From positions 1-6,171 of the forward strand of contig CALQRR010000108.1 in assembly GCA_943333015.1 (NCBI GenBank): a stretch of DNA of 6,171 nt, written 5' to 3'. Shown here piece by piece: positions 1-6,171 of the stretch (its first letter is position 1; the number at the start of each line of letters is the position of its first letter). This DNA comes from Chitinophaga pinensis (lineage in GTDB: Bacteria; Bacteroidota; Bacteroidia; M30B66). A program made the position numbers and the translations under genes. Below the pieces are notes generated by a model. The model did no database searches. It was not told the origin of the DNA and saw only the letters and a list, made by a program, of their open reading frames with translations.

Positions 1-207
1 ACACAAGCTGCAAAAGAAATGCAACAAGCTGATATGGACACTTCGGTAATCATGTTCACCATGTGGACCGAAGCCATCAAGCATTTTGCTGAAAATGGTC
101 AGGGCAACGCGATCTTCCTCGATGGTTCTCCCGATGGAATGGAAAAGAATTTCCGGCAGCTGATGCATATTGTAAAGTCGGATGCAAATTCCCCTTTGAA
201 GAAATAA
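1..207 (+). CDS. C-terminal fragment of an unidentified protein, possibly SPFH/Band 7-like
   Basis: The frame is open from the first base (TQAAKEMQQADMD...) to a TAA at 205-207, giving 68 residues, so the gene begins outside the window. An internal ATG at 19 is unlikely to be the real start because coding-like sequence continues upstream of it. The visible part has an Ala/Gln/Met-rich helical stretch, then a segment around FTMWTEAIKHFAENG and GNAIFLDGSPDG, and ends in a basic tail (SPLKK). A helical region followed by a short hydrophobic strand (AIFLDG) resembles the tails of some SPFH/Band 7 (stomatin-prohibitin) proteins, but no diagnostic motif is present and I offer this only as a guess. 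It converges on recG across an 85-bp gap in which I see no good terminator. Confidence 0.65.
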   Translation, partial: TQAAKEMQQADMDTSVIMFTMWTEAIKHFAENGQGNAIFLDGSPDGMEKNFRQLMHIVKSDANSPLKK

Positions 208-292
208 GGATTTTTAATCGTAGATCTTTTGTAAAGCCTTCTGATCAAAATCTGGATGTGCTTTTCCCAAGAGGGACGTTGGTTTTGAATCG

Positions 293-2395
293 TTAAGAAA
301 TTCTACCCCAATCCATTTTACGTTTCTCCATGTTGAGCAATTGTTGCTTCAAGAGCGCGTGTTCCGGAAGTTCTAAATCGGGATCGGTGTCGAGGATTGC
401 GCTGGCAAACTGTCGGCAATAGGCCAGCAACTGATTGTCCTTACTGATATCGGCGATATTCAAATCCAAATCACCACTTTGCTGAGTGCCTTGCAAATCG
501 CCCGGTCCGCGTAATTGGAGATCGACTTCTGCAATCTCAAACCCATCATTAGTCCGCACCATGGTTTCAAGTCGGATGTTGGCTTCACGACTAAGCTTGA
601 ATCCCGTCATGAGCAAACAGTACGACTGATCAGCACCGCGACCTACACGACCGCGTAACTGGTGCAACTGCGATAACCCAAAACGTTCGGCACTTTCAAT
701 AATCATGACCGAAGCATTCGGCACATTCACGCCTACCTCAATCACCGTAGTGGCAACCATGATCTGCGTTTGCTTTTTGATAAACCGCTGCATTTCAAAT
801 TCCTTATCCGCCGATTTCAAACCTCCGTGCAAAATGCTTAACTGGTATTGTGGACTTGGAAACCAGGCTTGCAGGTGCTCATAGCCGTCCATGAGGTTCT
901 TGTAATCGAGCTGTTCACTTTCTTCGATCAAGGGATACACCACGTAAATCTGTCGGCCCAGCGTAATTTGTTCCTTGATGAAATTGAACACTGCCGGTCG
1001 ATCTTTATCGAATTGATGTTTGGTCACAATGGCTTTTCTCCCCGGCGGTAATTCATCAATCACGGAGATATCCAAATCGCCGTAAAGGGTCATGGCCAGT
1101 GTTCGTGGAATGGGTGTTGCCGTCATGATAAGCACATGCGGCGGAAGGACATTTTTCGCCCAAAGTCGGGCCCGTTGGGCAACACCAAAACGGTGCTGTT
1201 CGTCAATGACCACAAAGCCAAGGTTTTTGAAAATGACCTTGTCCTCAAGTAGGGCATGTGTCCCCACGATGATATGGAGCTCGCCGCTTTCGAGTTCGGC
1301 ATGCAGGATGTTGCGGTCTTTCTTTTTGGTGGATCCTGTAAGCAGCCTGATTTTCACTCCAATTTTTTCAGCCAGCTCGCTTAATCCTGCAAAATGTTGC
1401 TGGGCAAGGATTTCAGTCGGAGCCATTAAGCAAGCTTGAAACCCATTATCAATGGCCATGAGCATACTCATGAAAGCCACGATTGTTTTTCCGCTTCCCA
1501 CATCTCCCTGCACCAACCGGTTCATCTGTATGGGTTTCGCTACGTCGGAACGGATTTCTTTCAACACCCGTTTTTGGGCATTGGTCAGCTGAAACGGCAG
1601 GTGATTGTGGTAAAAATCGTTGAACACAGTGCCGATTGTGCCAAACGCGAAGCCTTTAAGTTGCAGTTTGTTGATGCGATTCTGACGTAACAATCGAAGC
1701 TGGAGAAAGAACAATTCATCAAACTTAAGTCGTGTTTCGGCGGCACGTAATTCATCGGCATTGATGGGTTGATGAATAAACTGATACGCCTGCCTGAGCG
1801 GAATCATCTGATGTTGTTGAATGATCTGTTCGGGTAATGTTTCCTCTATCTGATTGCCGATCCGTTGCAGTAATTGCTGAATGAGCAGCGACTGCCCACG
1901 ACTGTCGAGCCAGGCACGTTTCATCGCTTCGGAGCTGTTGTACACGGGTTGCAAGCGCGGTGCACGGGCTGCTTTCTCGGCGCTGTAAAGCTCCACTTCA
2001 GGATGGGCGATGTTCCAGGAATGATTAAACTGAGTAGGTTTCCCAAACACGATCACATCTACCCCAGTACGCAATTTATCCTGCACAAATTTAATTCCCT
2101 GAAACCACACGAGTTCCAGCGTTCCTGTTTGATCACGGAAGATGGCGCTCATCCGTTCTTTGCCCTTTCCGGTTCCAATTAGCCGGATGTTTTCTAGGCG
2201 GCCAATGAGTTGCACCAGTGGTAAATCCTCGGTAATGTCTTTCACCGTGTAAAACCGGGTACGGTCTACATACCGGAATGGAAACCAATTCAGCAAATCG
2301 CCGAAGGTTTCCATACCGCAGTCTTTTTTCAGGAGTGCCAGTTTTTTGGGTGGCAATCCCTGAAACGCATGTAAAGGTGTGTTGAATACAGCCAC
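293..2395 (-). CDS. recG: ATP-dependent DNA helicase RecG
   Basis: RecG is a superfamily 2 double-stranded DNA translocase that remodels stalled replication forks and branch-migrates Holliday junctions and R-loops in the cytoplasm. The 700-residue product matches the usual RecG length (about 690). A wedge/OB-fold domain lies at roughly residues 55-150. The helicase motifs follow in order: GDVGSGKT (Walker A, 297-304), MAPTE (324-328), DEQH (398-401, the RecG form of the DEAD box), TATPIPRT (425-432), LHGG (522-525), ATTVIEVGVNVPN (548-560) and QLRGRVGRG (motif VI, 579-587). The TRG translocation motif is at about 618-641, including RGPGDLQGTQQSG. All key residues are intact. The start is a GTG at 2395-2393: it gives the expected N-terminus (FNTPLHAFQGLPPKKLALLKK) and no ATG lies in frame between it and the pspC stop. 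No Shine-Dalgarno sequence is seen. The gene begins 29 nt after the pspC stop on the same strand, so it is probably the last gene of that cluster. Confidence 0.98.
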   Translation of the reverse strand: MAVFNTPLHAFQGLPPKKLALLKKDCGMETFGDLLNWFPFRYVDRTRFYTVKDITEDLPLVQLIGRLENIRLIGTGKGKERMSAIFRDQTGTLELVWFQGIKFVQDKLRTGVDVIVFGKPTQFNHSWNIAHPEVELYSAEKAARAPRLQPVYNSSEAMKRAWLDSRGQSLLIQQLLQRIGNQIEETLPEQIIQQHQMIPLRQAYQFIHQPINADELRAAETRLKFDELFFLQLRLLRQNRINKLQLKGFAFGTIGTVFNDFYHNHLPFQLTNAQKRVLKEIRSDVAKPIQMNRLVQGDVGSGKTIVAFMSMLMAIDNGFQACLMAPTEILAQQHFAGLSELAEKIGVKIRLLTGSTKKKDRNILHAELESGELHIIVGTHALLEDKVIFKNLGFVVIDEQHRFGVAQRARLWAKNVLPPHVLIMTATPIPRTLAMTLYGDLDISVIDELPPGRKAIVTKHQFDKDRPAVFNFIKEQITLGRQIYVVYPLIEESEQLDYKNLMDGYEHLQAWFPSPQYQLSILHGGLKSADKEFEMQRFIKKQTQIMVATTVIEVGVNVPNASVMIIESAERFGLSQLHQLRGRVGRGADQSYCLLMTGFKLSREANIRLETMVRTNDGFEIAEVDLQLRGPGDLQGTQQSGDLDLNIADISKDNQLLAYCRQFASAILDTDPDLELPEHALLKQQLLNMEKRKMDWGRIS

Positions 2396-2424
2396 CTGGC
2401 AAAGATAGCAGGACTGACGTTTAT

Positions 2425-4074
2425 TTAATTGGTTTCATCTGCGTTGGAATCATCGGGATTCTGAACGCAGGAAACACATTGCAATCCATCTTTTCCCATT
2501 TGCCATACTTCATTCAGCATTTCCGTGTCGTCTAGGTTTTGAACGTTCGGTATATAATGCATGATTTCATCAGCGCCTGTTTGAAAACGGATGAATTTAT
2601 TTTCGGGAATATGGACAGTTACATCCAGGGTTTGGTTACGCCACTTGTTGTTTGGTTTGATAGTGAAATACGGGTTGAAATACACGGTATTCGCTTCCTG
2701 ACGATAGAAGTAATTGATGGACGAAGCTGATGTGATGGCTTGTTTTTTATCCATTCCACGGGCTGATTTCTCAGCTGTTACTGAAAAGATACCGTCTTCC
2801 GCTGCAACGACTGTCATCTTGATCTGACCATTCAGGTACCGCTCGCCATCGTTGAAATAGAAATTCCAATTGTCCATTTGCATCGATTGGCGAAGGTTGA
2901 TTTCGCTTCCCGGTTGAATGGCAATGTTGAGTGTGTCGCTGGGTGGTTGCGTGATGGTTAGGTTTTCGATCAGACGACCTTTTGCACTGAATTCACTCAG
3001 TAACAAGGCTCCCGCAACGATGCAGCAAATGAGTCCTGCTAGGAACACCATACCGTTAATGGGCGCTACCCAGCCTAATTTCAGGCGCGGATGCAACAGC
3101 AAACGCAATCCACCCAGGAGTAATCCAATGATCGGGGAGATGATTGCCAGCGAAAGGCCCACCAGAAAAAGGCGTTGTTGGTTTTCGGAGGAAAAGAATG
3201 TACTGAGAAAGTTTTGAATGGAAAACGAGGAAACTCCGTCGTGGTCGCTGATGGAGATGATATTGCCGGCGCTGAAAAAAGCACTTAAAAAGGCAAACAA
3301 GAATGCGCCACCAAGAATGATGAGAAAGATGCCCAGAGAACGGCCCATCACCCGAACAATTTTTCGAAGGATACGCAGGATGACAGCTGAAAATTCCTCA
3401 ACGAAATTACCAAGACGGCCGCGAACATTCGCATTGCGATATCCCGCACGGGCTTCTTCTCCAAATGCTACTGCCCGTTCTCTGAAACGTTCGGTTTCTT
3501 CTTTTATCCGACGTTCGATGTTTTCGATGTTAACCTGTTCACCACGCATCTGTAGCTTTTCGGCGGTGGAGCTGGCTTTGGGCAGGACAATCCACAGGAT
3601 GATGTAGAGCAGCGGACCTGAACCTGCAAAGAACAAGGCAACAACAAATGCGAGGCGCAGCCAGACCGGATCAATGCCAAAATAGTATCCTATTCCGGAG
3701 CAAACGCCGCCAAAAACAGCATCATCCGGATCGCGGAATAAACGCCGGTTGGGATTATTGCGCATGTCGTAATTGGCCTGTGAGCTGGTCTGTTCGGCTT
3801 TGGGAACTTCCTGATCCTCGGTGTAGGATTCGGGCTCACCCAAAATGGCAATCACTTCTTCCACTTCGTTTTCCAAAATCACTTGCTTGTTCTTGAGCCG
3901 TTCGGCAAAAAGTTCGGCAATGCGACTTTCTATATCTCCCACAATCTCGTCACGTCCTTCTGTGGCTTCAAACGAACTACGAATCTGTTTCAGGTAGCGA
4001 AAAAGTCGGTCGTATGCCGCCTCTTCCAGATTGAACAACATGCCGTTCAGGTTAATGCTGATGGTCTTATTCAT
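2425..4074 (-). CDS. PspC domain-containing inner-membrane protein
   Basis: I chose the ATG at 4074-4072 (549 aa, MNKTISINLNG...) over an upstream in-frame start at 4122. The longer version would run deep into padR, and this N-terminus is the one typical of the family. Residues 1-85 form a soluble helical domain (LNGMLFNLEEAAYDRLFRYL, DIESRIAELFAERL, EVIAILGEPESY). The PspC domain follows at about 108-167 (RRLFRDPDDAVFGGVCSGIGYYFGID, then two hydrophobic helices ending WIVLPKA). A charged linker at 180-215 may be coiled coil. Further membrane segments lie at about 244-268, 303-325 and 338-360. A hydrophilic C-terminal domain, probably beta-rich, ends with a tryptophan and a CVSC pair (533-536). 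PspC proteins sense or counter envelope stress; the role of this long form is not established. The start overlaps the padR end by 8 nt, pointing to translational coupling and control by PadR. Confidence 0.93.
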   Translation of the reverse strand: MNKTISINLNGMLFNLEEAAYDRLFRYLKQIRSSFEATEGRDEIVGDIESRIAELFAERLKNKQVILENEVEEVIAILGEPESYTEDQEVPKAEQTSSQANYDMRNNPNRRLFRDPDDAVFGGVCSGIGYYFGIDPVWLRLAFVVALFFAGSGPLLYIILWIVLPKASSTAEKLQMRGEQVNIENIERRIKEETERFRERAVAFGEEARAGYRNANVRGRLGNFVEEFSAVILRILRKIVRVMGRSLGIFLIILGGAFLFAFLSAFFSAGNIISISDHDGVSSFSIQNFLSTFFSSENQQRLFLVGLSLAIISPIIGLLLGGLRLLLHPRLKLGWVAPINGMVFLAGLICCIVAGALLLSEFSAKGRLIENLTITQPPSDTLNIAIQPGSEINLRQSMQMDNWNFYFNDGERYLNGQIKMTVVAAEDGIFSVTAEKSARGMDKKQAITSASSINYFYRQEANTVYFNPYFTIKPNNKWRNQTLDVTVHIPENKFIRFQTGADEIMHYIPNVQNLDDTEMLNEVWQMGKDGLQCVSCVQNPDDSNADETN

Positions 4075-4417
4075 GATCGGGTTTCTTTGTAGATGAGCGT
4101 TGGGTTTGAGCAACAGAAGCAACCAGCTCGTCCCAGCTGATGCGCAGTTCTGACAAACTATGTTGTCCTATTTCGGTTAGTCCATAATATTTCCGTGGTG
4201 GGCCTGATGTACTTTCTTCCCATCTGTAATTAAGCAATCCTGCATTTTTGAGTCGCGTCAAAAGTGGATATAAGGTCCCTTCTACCACAATCAGCTTTGC
4301 CTCTTTGAGTCGGTTGATGATGTCGCTGGTATACGCATCACCGTCCGACAGTACCGAGAGTATGCAGAACTCCAGCACGCCTTTGCGCATTTGTGCTTTG
4401 GTATTTTCGATGTTCAT
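4067..4417 (-). CDS. PadR family transcriptional regulator
   Basis: This 116-residue DNA-binding protein has the PadR winged-helix fold. The N-terminal helix MRKGVLEFCILSVLSDGDAY (10-29) is followed by the recognition-helix region EGTLYPLLTRLKNAGLL (46-62) and the wing SGPPRKYYGLTEIG (71-84), with the classic P-R-K-Y-Y-x-L-T signature. Only a short C-terminal helix follows, as in the small PadR subfamily that dimerises through it. PadR proteins are usually repressors released by a ligand or by envelope-active compounds; the ligand here is unknown. The ATG at 4417-4415 gives the family-typical start MNIENTKAQMRKG. The TAA at 4069-4067 lies inside the start of the PspC gene (ATGAATAA), so the two are translationally linked. 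A symmetric dyad 29 nt upstream of the start is the likely autoregulatory operator. Confidence 0.95.
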   Translation of the reverse strand: MNIENTKAQMRKGVLEFCILSVLSDGDAYTSDIINRLKEAKLIVVEGTLYPLLTRLKNAGLLNYRWEESTSGPPRKYYGLTEIGQHSLSELRISWDELVASVAQTQRSSTKKPDHE

Positions 4418-4421
4418 AGGA

Positions 4422-4429
4422 CAAACATA
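4422..4429 (-). promoter_or_regulatory. Possible Bacteroidota -7 promoter element of padR
   Basis: On the minus strand the sequence TATGTTTG matches the Bacteroidota -7 consensus TAnnTTTG exactly. It ends only 4 nt before the padR ATG, so transcription from it would be leaderless or would start at or just inside the present ATG. The matching -33 element (TTG about 19-21 nt upstream) is not seen; that position falls inside the dyad at 4447-4467. It is therefore weak support for a promoter and may be a chance match. Confidence 0.3.
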
Positions 4430-4446
4430 GAACTAATCTTAACACG

Positions 4447-4467
4447 GTACTATGCAATGCAAGGTAC
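4447..4467 (-). promoter_or_regulatory. 21-bp dyad, probable PadR operator
   Basis: Reading either strand, the element is GTAC, 2 nt, TGCA, 1 nt, TGCA, 2 nt, GTAC, centred on position 4457. Sixteen of the 20 paired positions are perfectly symmetric. It lies 29 nt upstream of padR and overlaps where the promoter's upstream element would be. Small PadR regulators commonly bind a spaced dyad before their own gene and repress it, so this is the natural candidate for the operator of the padR-pspC(-recG) cluster. The symmetry is seen directly; the assignment to PadR is inferred from position. Confidence 0.6.
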
Positions 4468-4512
4468 ATTGTTAAATATTAATACTCGCTGCTGATTTTC
4501 AGACCATTAAAT

Positions 4513-4845
4513 TTAAATATACGTGGAAGATTGCACAATCAGAAACACTGGGAATATCAATCCCTTCAAAATAGCTTCGTTTTGCTCGTTGAAGTTTTCT
4601 TTTCGATAAAGATTATTCAGCATATCATGAAATACCTTCAGCTTAATCTTTTTATTGTATTCTTCTCTCATTCCTCTGGTAAAGAGAACGAAGCTTGAGA
4701 AATAGGAAAGGATGCAATTAGACATACGAAACGATACATCATTTGAAAGCTCGTGGATGACACGATTAAAATCCAGGCACGTTTGAAGTAAGGTGGGATG
4801 GAAGGGATGTGAACGGGAATATAGTTTCGAGCGAAATGTATTTCT
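4513..4845 (-). pseudogene. Doubtful reading frame in an AT-rich gap, possibly a decayed gene
   Basis: The stretch from 4418 to 4961 has no recognisable intact gene. One minus-strand frame is open for 110 codons after a TGA at 4848-4846 and ends at the stop at 4513. Its first ATG (4725) would give a 70-residue product beginning MSNCILSYFSSF. The part from about 4780 to 4513 looks protein-like (for example VIHELSNDVSFRMSN and MREEYNKKIKLKVFHDMLNN), with a K/E/N-rich helical composition and a hydrophobic end. Just upstream, a different frame also looks protein-like (LSLNGEEIHFARNY, about 4860-4820), which would fit one gene broken by a frameshift near 4780. I do not recognise the family. The region is visibly richer in A and T than the flanking genes. 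It could equally be non-coding. Confidence 0.25.
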
Positions 4846-4905
4846 TCACCATTCAGGGAGAGATTTCGGGTGCTAAAACCAGGAAAATTATTTTGAATAA
4901 CGAAT

Positions 4906-4943
4906 AAAAAAAGCCCCCAGATGGAAAAACCAAATGGGGGCTT
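4906..4943 (-). terminator. Intrinsic terminator of the DinB-family gene
   Basis: The arms 4911-4919 and 4935-4943 (AAGCCCCCA and TGGGGGCTT) pair perfectly over 9 bp. An inner TGG/CCA pairing (4922-4924 with 4930-4932) closes a five-base loop. Read on the minus strand, the GC-rich stem is followed by a T run (4912-4906). It starts 18 nt after the stop codon of the DinB-family gene, the expected place for its transcript end. Read on the plus strand there is no T tract after the stem, so it acts in one direction. Confidence 0.88.
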
Positions 4944-4961
4944 CACGTTGAAAAGCTTCTG

Positions 4962-5447
4962 TTAGATTGTATCAGCGCTGTATCCATACACAGCAGGGTT
5001 TTTACCACCCATCGGCCGCACATACGATGAAAGCTGACCGCGGTGGTGGATCATATCAAAAAAGAAAAACCACATCATTTGAAAGCGGGGAAGTGTTACG
5101 AAGGATTGACCATTGACGAACAGTTCAACCGGCTCTGTTTCCCAGGAAGTATCATCCAGTTTTGCAATCGACGCTTCAGCAGCTTTCCAATAGTCGGTTA
5201 GCATAGTACATGCTTGCTCAATGGAATCGAACGAACAGGTCATTGTTTCCTCGCATGCGCTATTTTCTAGTATGACTTTTAGGTCAATAGTATGTGCTAA
5301 CAGATGTTCAACAATTTCATAGGCTGACCTGTTTACAGGATGCGGTTTGTAGTTAAGTTTGTCCTTCGGAAGGCTTGAAATCAATTGCAGAGTCGCATTG
5401 AATTCATTGGATAAACAGCCTTTGAAAAAATCAATGTTTGAAACCAT
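4962..5447 (-). CDS. DinB/YfiT-like putative metal-dependent protein
   Basis: The 161-residue product has the length and pattern of the DinB/YfiT four-helix-bundle superfamily, which includes metal-dependent thiol transferases such as bacillithiol or mycothiol S-transferases and many members of unknown function. The first metal-binding helix carries EIVEHLLAH (44-52, with H48 the likely ligand). The last one carries FFDMIHHRGQLSSYVRPMGGKNPAVYG (129-155), with the H-R-G-Q signature at 135-138. In many relatives the second ligand lies four residues before the HRGQ histidine; here that residue is D131, so the metal site may be His-Asp-His or altered. The ATG at 5447-5445 follows an A/T-rich leader without a clear ribosome binding site. 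The gene stands alone, with its own terminator, and diverges from the Nudix gene across 146 bp. The substrate cannot be told from sequence. Confidence 0.9.
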   Translation of the reverse strand: MVSNIDFFKGCLSNEFNATLQLISSLPKDKLNYKPHPVNRSAYEIVEHLLAHTIDLKVILENSACEETMTCSFDSIEQACTMLTDYWKAAEASIAKLDDTSWETEPVELFVNGQSFVTLPRFQMMWFFFFDMIHHRGQLSSYVRPMGGKNPAVYGYSADTI

Positions 5448-5593
5448 CTTGGTAGATTTTTTAAGTCAAAGAATCATTTTTGAATGTGCAATGTATTGAA
5501 TAAGCATCACGAAATGCCTAGGTGGTTGTTTTTGAGGGTTAACCACTTGCGTATTTCTTGAATATCTTTTAGCACTTAGCCCTTATTACTCAC

Positions 5594-6052
5594 ATGGAAA
5601 CGTTTTATCGCCATCCCTTCAACGTCCGTGTTTACGGCTTGGTCATCAATGATAAAAATGAACTGCTGGTCAGCGATGAGTATTGCCAAAGTCAGTTTAT
5701 GACCAAATTCCCCGGTGGTGGTTTGGAATTCGGCGAGGGCTTGATTGATGCATTGAAGCGGGAATTTATTGAAGAATGTGCCCAAGAAGTGGAGATTAAT
5801 GGACATTTCTACACCACCGATTTCTTTCAGGAATCGATGTTTCGCGGGGGCGGACAGCTTATCAGCATCTATTATTTCTGTCGTTTTGTAAGCACACCAC
5901 AGTTTCAGGTGATTCAAAAGCCGTATGATGGCATTCCGGAAGTGAACGACTCCATTGCGTTCCGATGGATTGCGATGGATGCACTAACACGCGATCACCT
6001 CACCTGGCCGGTGGATCAGAAAGTAGTGGAACTATTAAAAGCCTCCCGTTAA
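5594..6052 (+). CDS. Nudix hydrolase
   Basis: Nudix enzymes hydrolyse nucleoside diphosphates linked to another group, such as ADP-ribose, NADH, GDP-sugars or oxidised nucleotides, in the cytoplasm. This 152-residue protein is of standard single-domain length. The Nudix box (Gx5Ex7REUxEExGU) is at residues 42-65: G42, E48, R56, E57, E60 and E61 are all present, so the metal-binding and catalytic core looks intact. The box glycine after the glutamates is A63 instead of G. N-terminal strands (VRVYGLVINDKNELLVSD) and a C-terminal part with FRWIAMDAL complete the fold. The substrate is not predictable from the box alone. The ATG at 5594 starts the conserved region and no upstream coding sequence is apparent. 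The stop overlaps the 3' end of a convergent gene by 4 nt, leaving no room for a separate terminator. Confidence 0.93.
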   Translation: METFYRHPFNVRVYGLVINDKNELLVSDEYCQSQFMTKFPGGGLEFGEGLIDALKREFIEECAQEVEINGHFYTTDFFQESMFRGGGQLISIYYFCRFVSTPQFQVIQKPYDGIPEVNDSIAFRWIAMDALTRDHLTWPVDQKVVELLKASR

Positions 6053-6171
6053 GGATTCAACCGGCGCTGCATGAAACTCTGGATGAGTTCAAACAGTTGA
6101 ACAGGCTGGTATTTTCGCCAGTTGATCTCATCAAACCGGCCGCTAAATAGGATATACTGATCGATCCCGTA
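6049..6171 (-). CDS. C-terminal fragment of an unidentified protein
   Basis: On the minus strand a frame is open from the right edge of the window to a TAA at 6051-6049, encoding 40 residues. The peptide begins YGIDQYILFSGRFDEINW and ends LIQSFMQRRLNP. It has a natural protein composition: a hydrophobic strand (YILFSG), an acidic-aromatic turn and an amphipathic helix ending in basic residues. It stops exactly where the Nudix gene ends, overlapping it by 4 nt tail to tail, which is a common arrangement of real convergent genes. I do not recognise the family. The competing plus-strand frame here is only an out-of-frame overlap of the Nudix gene. Confidence 0.6.
   Translation of the reverse strand, partial: YGIDQYILFSGRFDEINWRKYQPVQLFELIQSFMQRRLNP

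Noticed and set aside
265..276. TCCC-AAGA-GGGA hairpin between the first gene and recG as a terminator
   Set aside because: The stem is only 4 bp and no T run follows on either strand.
1092..1439. 115-codon plus-strand frame inside recG
   Set aside because: It lies opposite the conserved helicase motifs of recG and has a serine/arginine/cysteine-rich composition typical of an antisense shadow.
2133..2402. 89-codon minus-strand frame over the recG start
   Set aside because: It is out of frame with the well-supported recG N-terminus and looks like a shadow.
3218..3607. 129-codon plus-strand frame inside the PspC gene
   Set aside because: It is antisense to the PspC coding sequence and is arginine-rich without domain signatures.
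4668..4946. 92-codon minus-strand frame starting MKPPFGFSIWG
   Set aside because: Its start lies inside the DinB terminator hairpin, and its second half is out of frame with the more protein-like reading; at most part of it belongs to a broken gene.
5522..5546. GTGGTT...AACCAC inverted repeat between the DinB and Nudix genes
   Set aside because: Arms of 6 bp with a 13-nt loop are within chance expectation for AT-rich spacer, and no T tract follows; no regulator is encoded nearby.
5563..5570. TATCTTTT as a -7 promoter element for the Nudix gene
   Set aside because: It misses the final G of TAnnTTTG, and no TTG lies at the right spacing upstream.
5576..5917. 113-codon minus-strand frame opposite the Nudix gene
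   Set aside because: It is antisense to the Nudix box, which is intact on the plus strand.

Overview
The window looks like ordinary chromosomal DNA from a member of the Bacteroidota. The supporting signs are a short PadR regulator paired with a PspC protein that has the Bacteroidota-type N-terminal extension, the absence of convincing Shine-Dalgarno sequences before the genes, and a TAnnTTTG-like element before padR. I cannot name the genus. No insertion sequence, CRISPR array, tRNA, rRNA or phage gene is visible.

Layout, left to right. Positions 1-207 hold the C-terminal end of a plus-strand protein of uncertain family. It converges on a minus-strand cluster read from right to left: a PadR-type regulator (4067-4417), a PspC-domain membrane protein (2425-4074, overlapping padR by 8 nt) and the DNA helicase gene recG (293-2395, GTG start, 29 nt after the pspC stop). 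A 21-bp dyad just upstream of padR (4447-4467) is the probable operator of this cluster. Next comes an AT-rich interval of about 540 bp (4418-4961). It holds only a dubious minus-strand reading frame that may be a decayed gene, and, at its right end, a strong intrinsic terminator for the next gene. A DinB/YfiT-like protein (4962-5447, minus) and a Nudix hydrolase (5594-6052, plus) diverge from a 146-bp spacer. At the right edge the Nudix gene overlaps, tail to tail by 4 nt, the 3' end of an unidentified minus-strand gene (6049-6171).

How the genes may work together: PadR probably represses its own promoter and the pspC gene translationally linked to it, giving a small envelope-responsive unit. 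recG follows closely on the same strand and may be co-transcribed, which would place a replication-fork remodelling helicase under the same control. The DinB and Nudix genes are likely stand-alone housekeeping or stress genes. I do not see a clearly new system. The best leads are the padR dyad, the padR-pspC-recG arrangement, the orphan AT-rich interval and the partial gene at the right edge.
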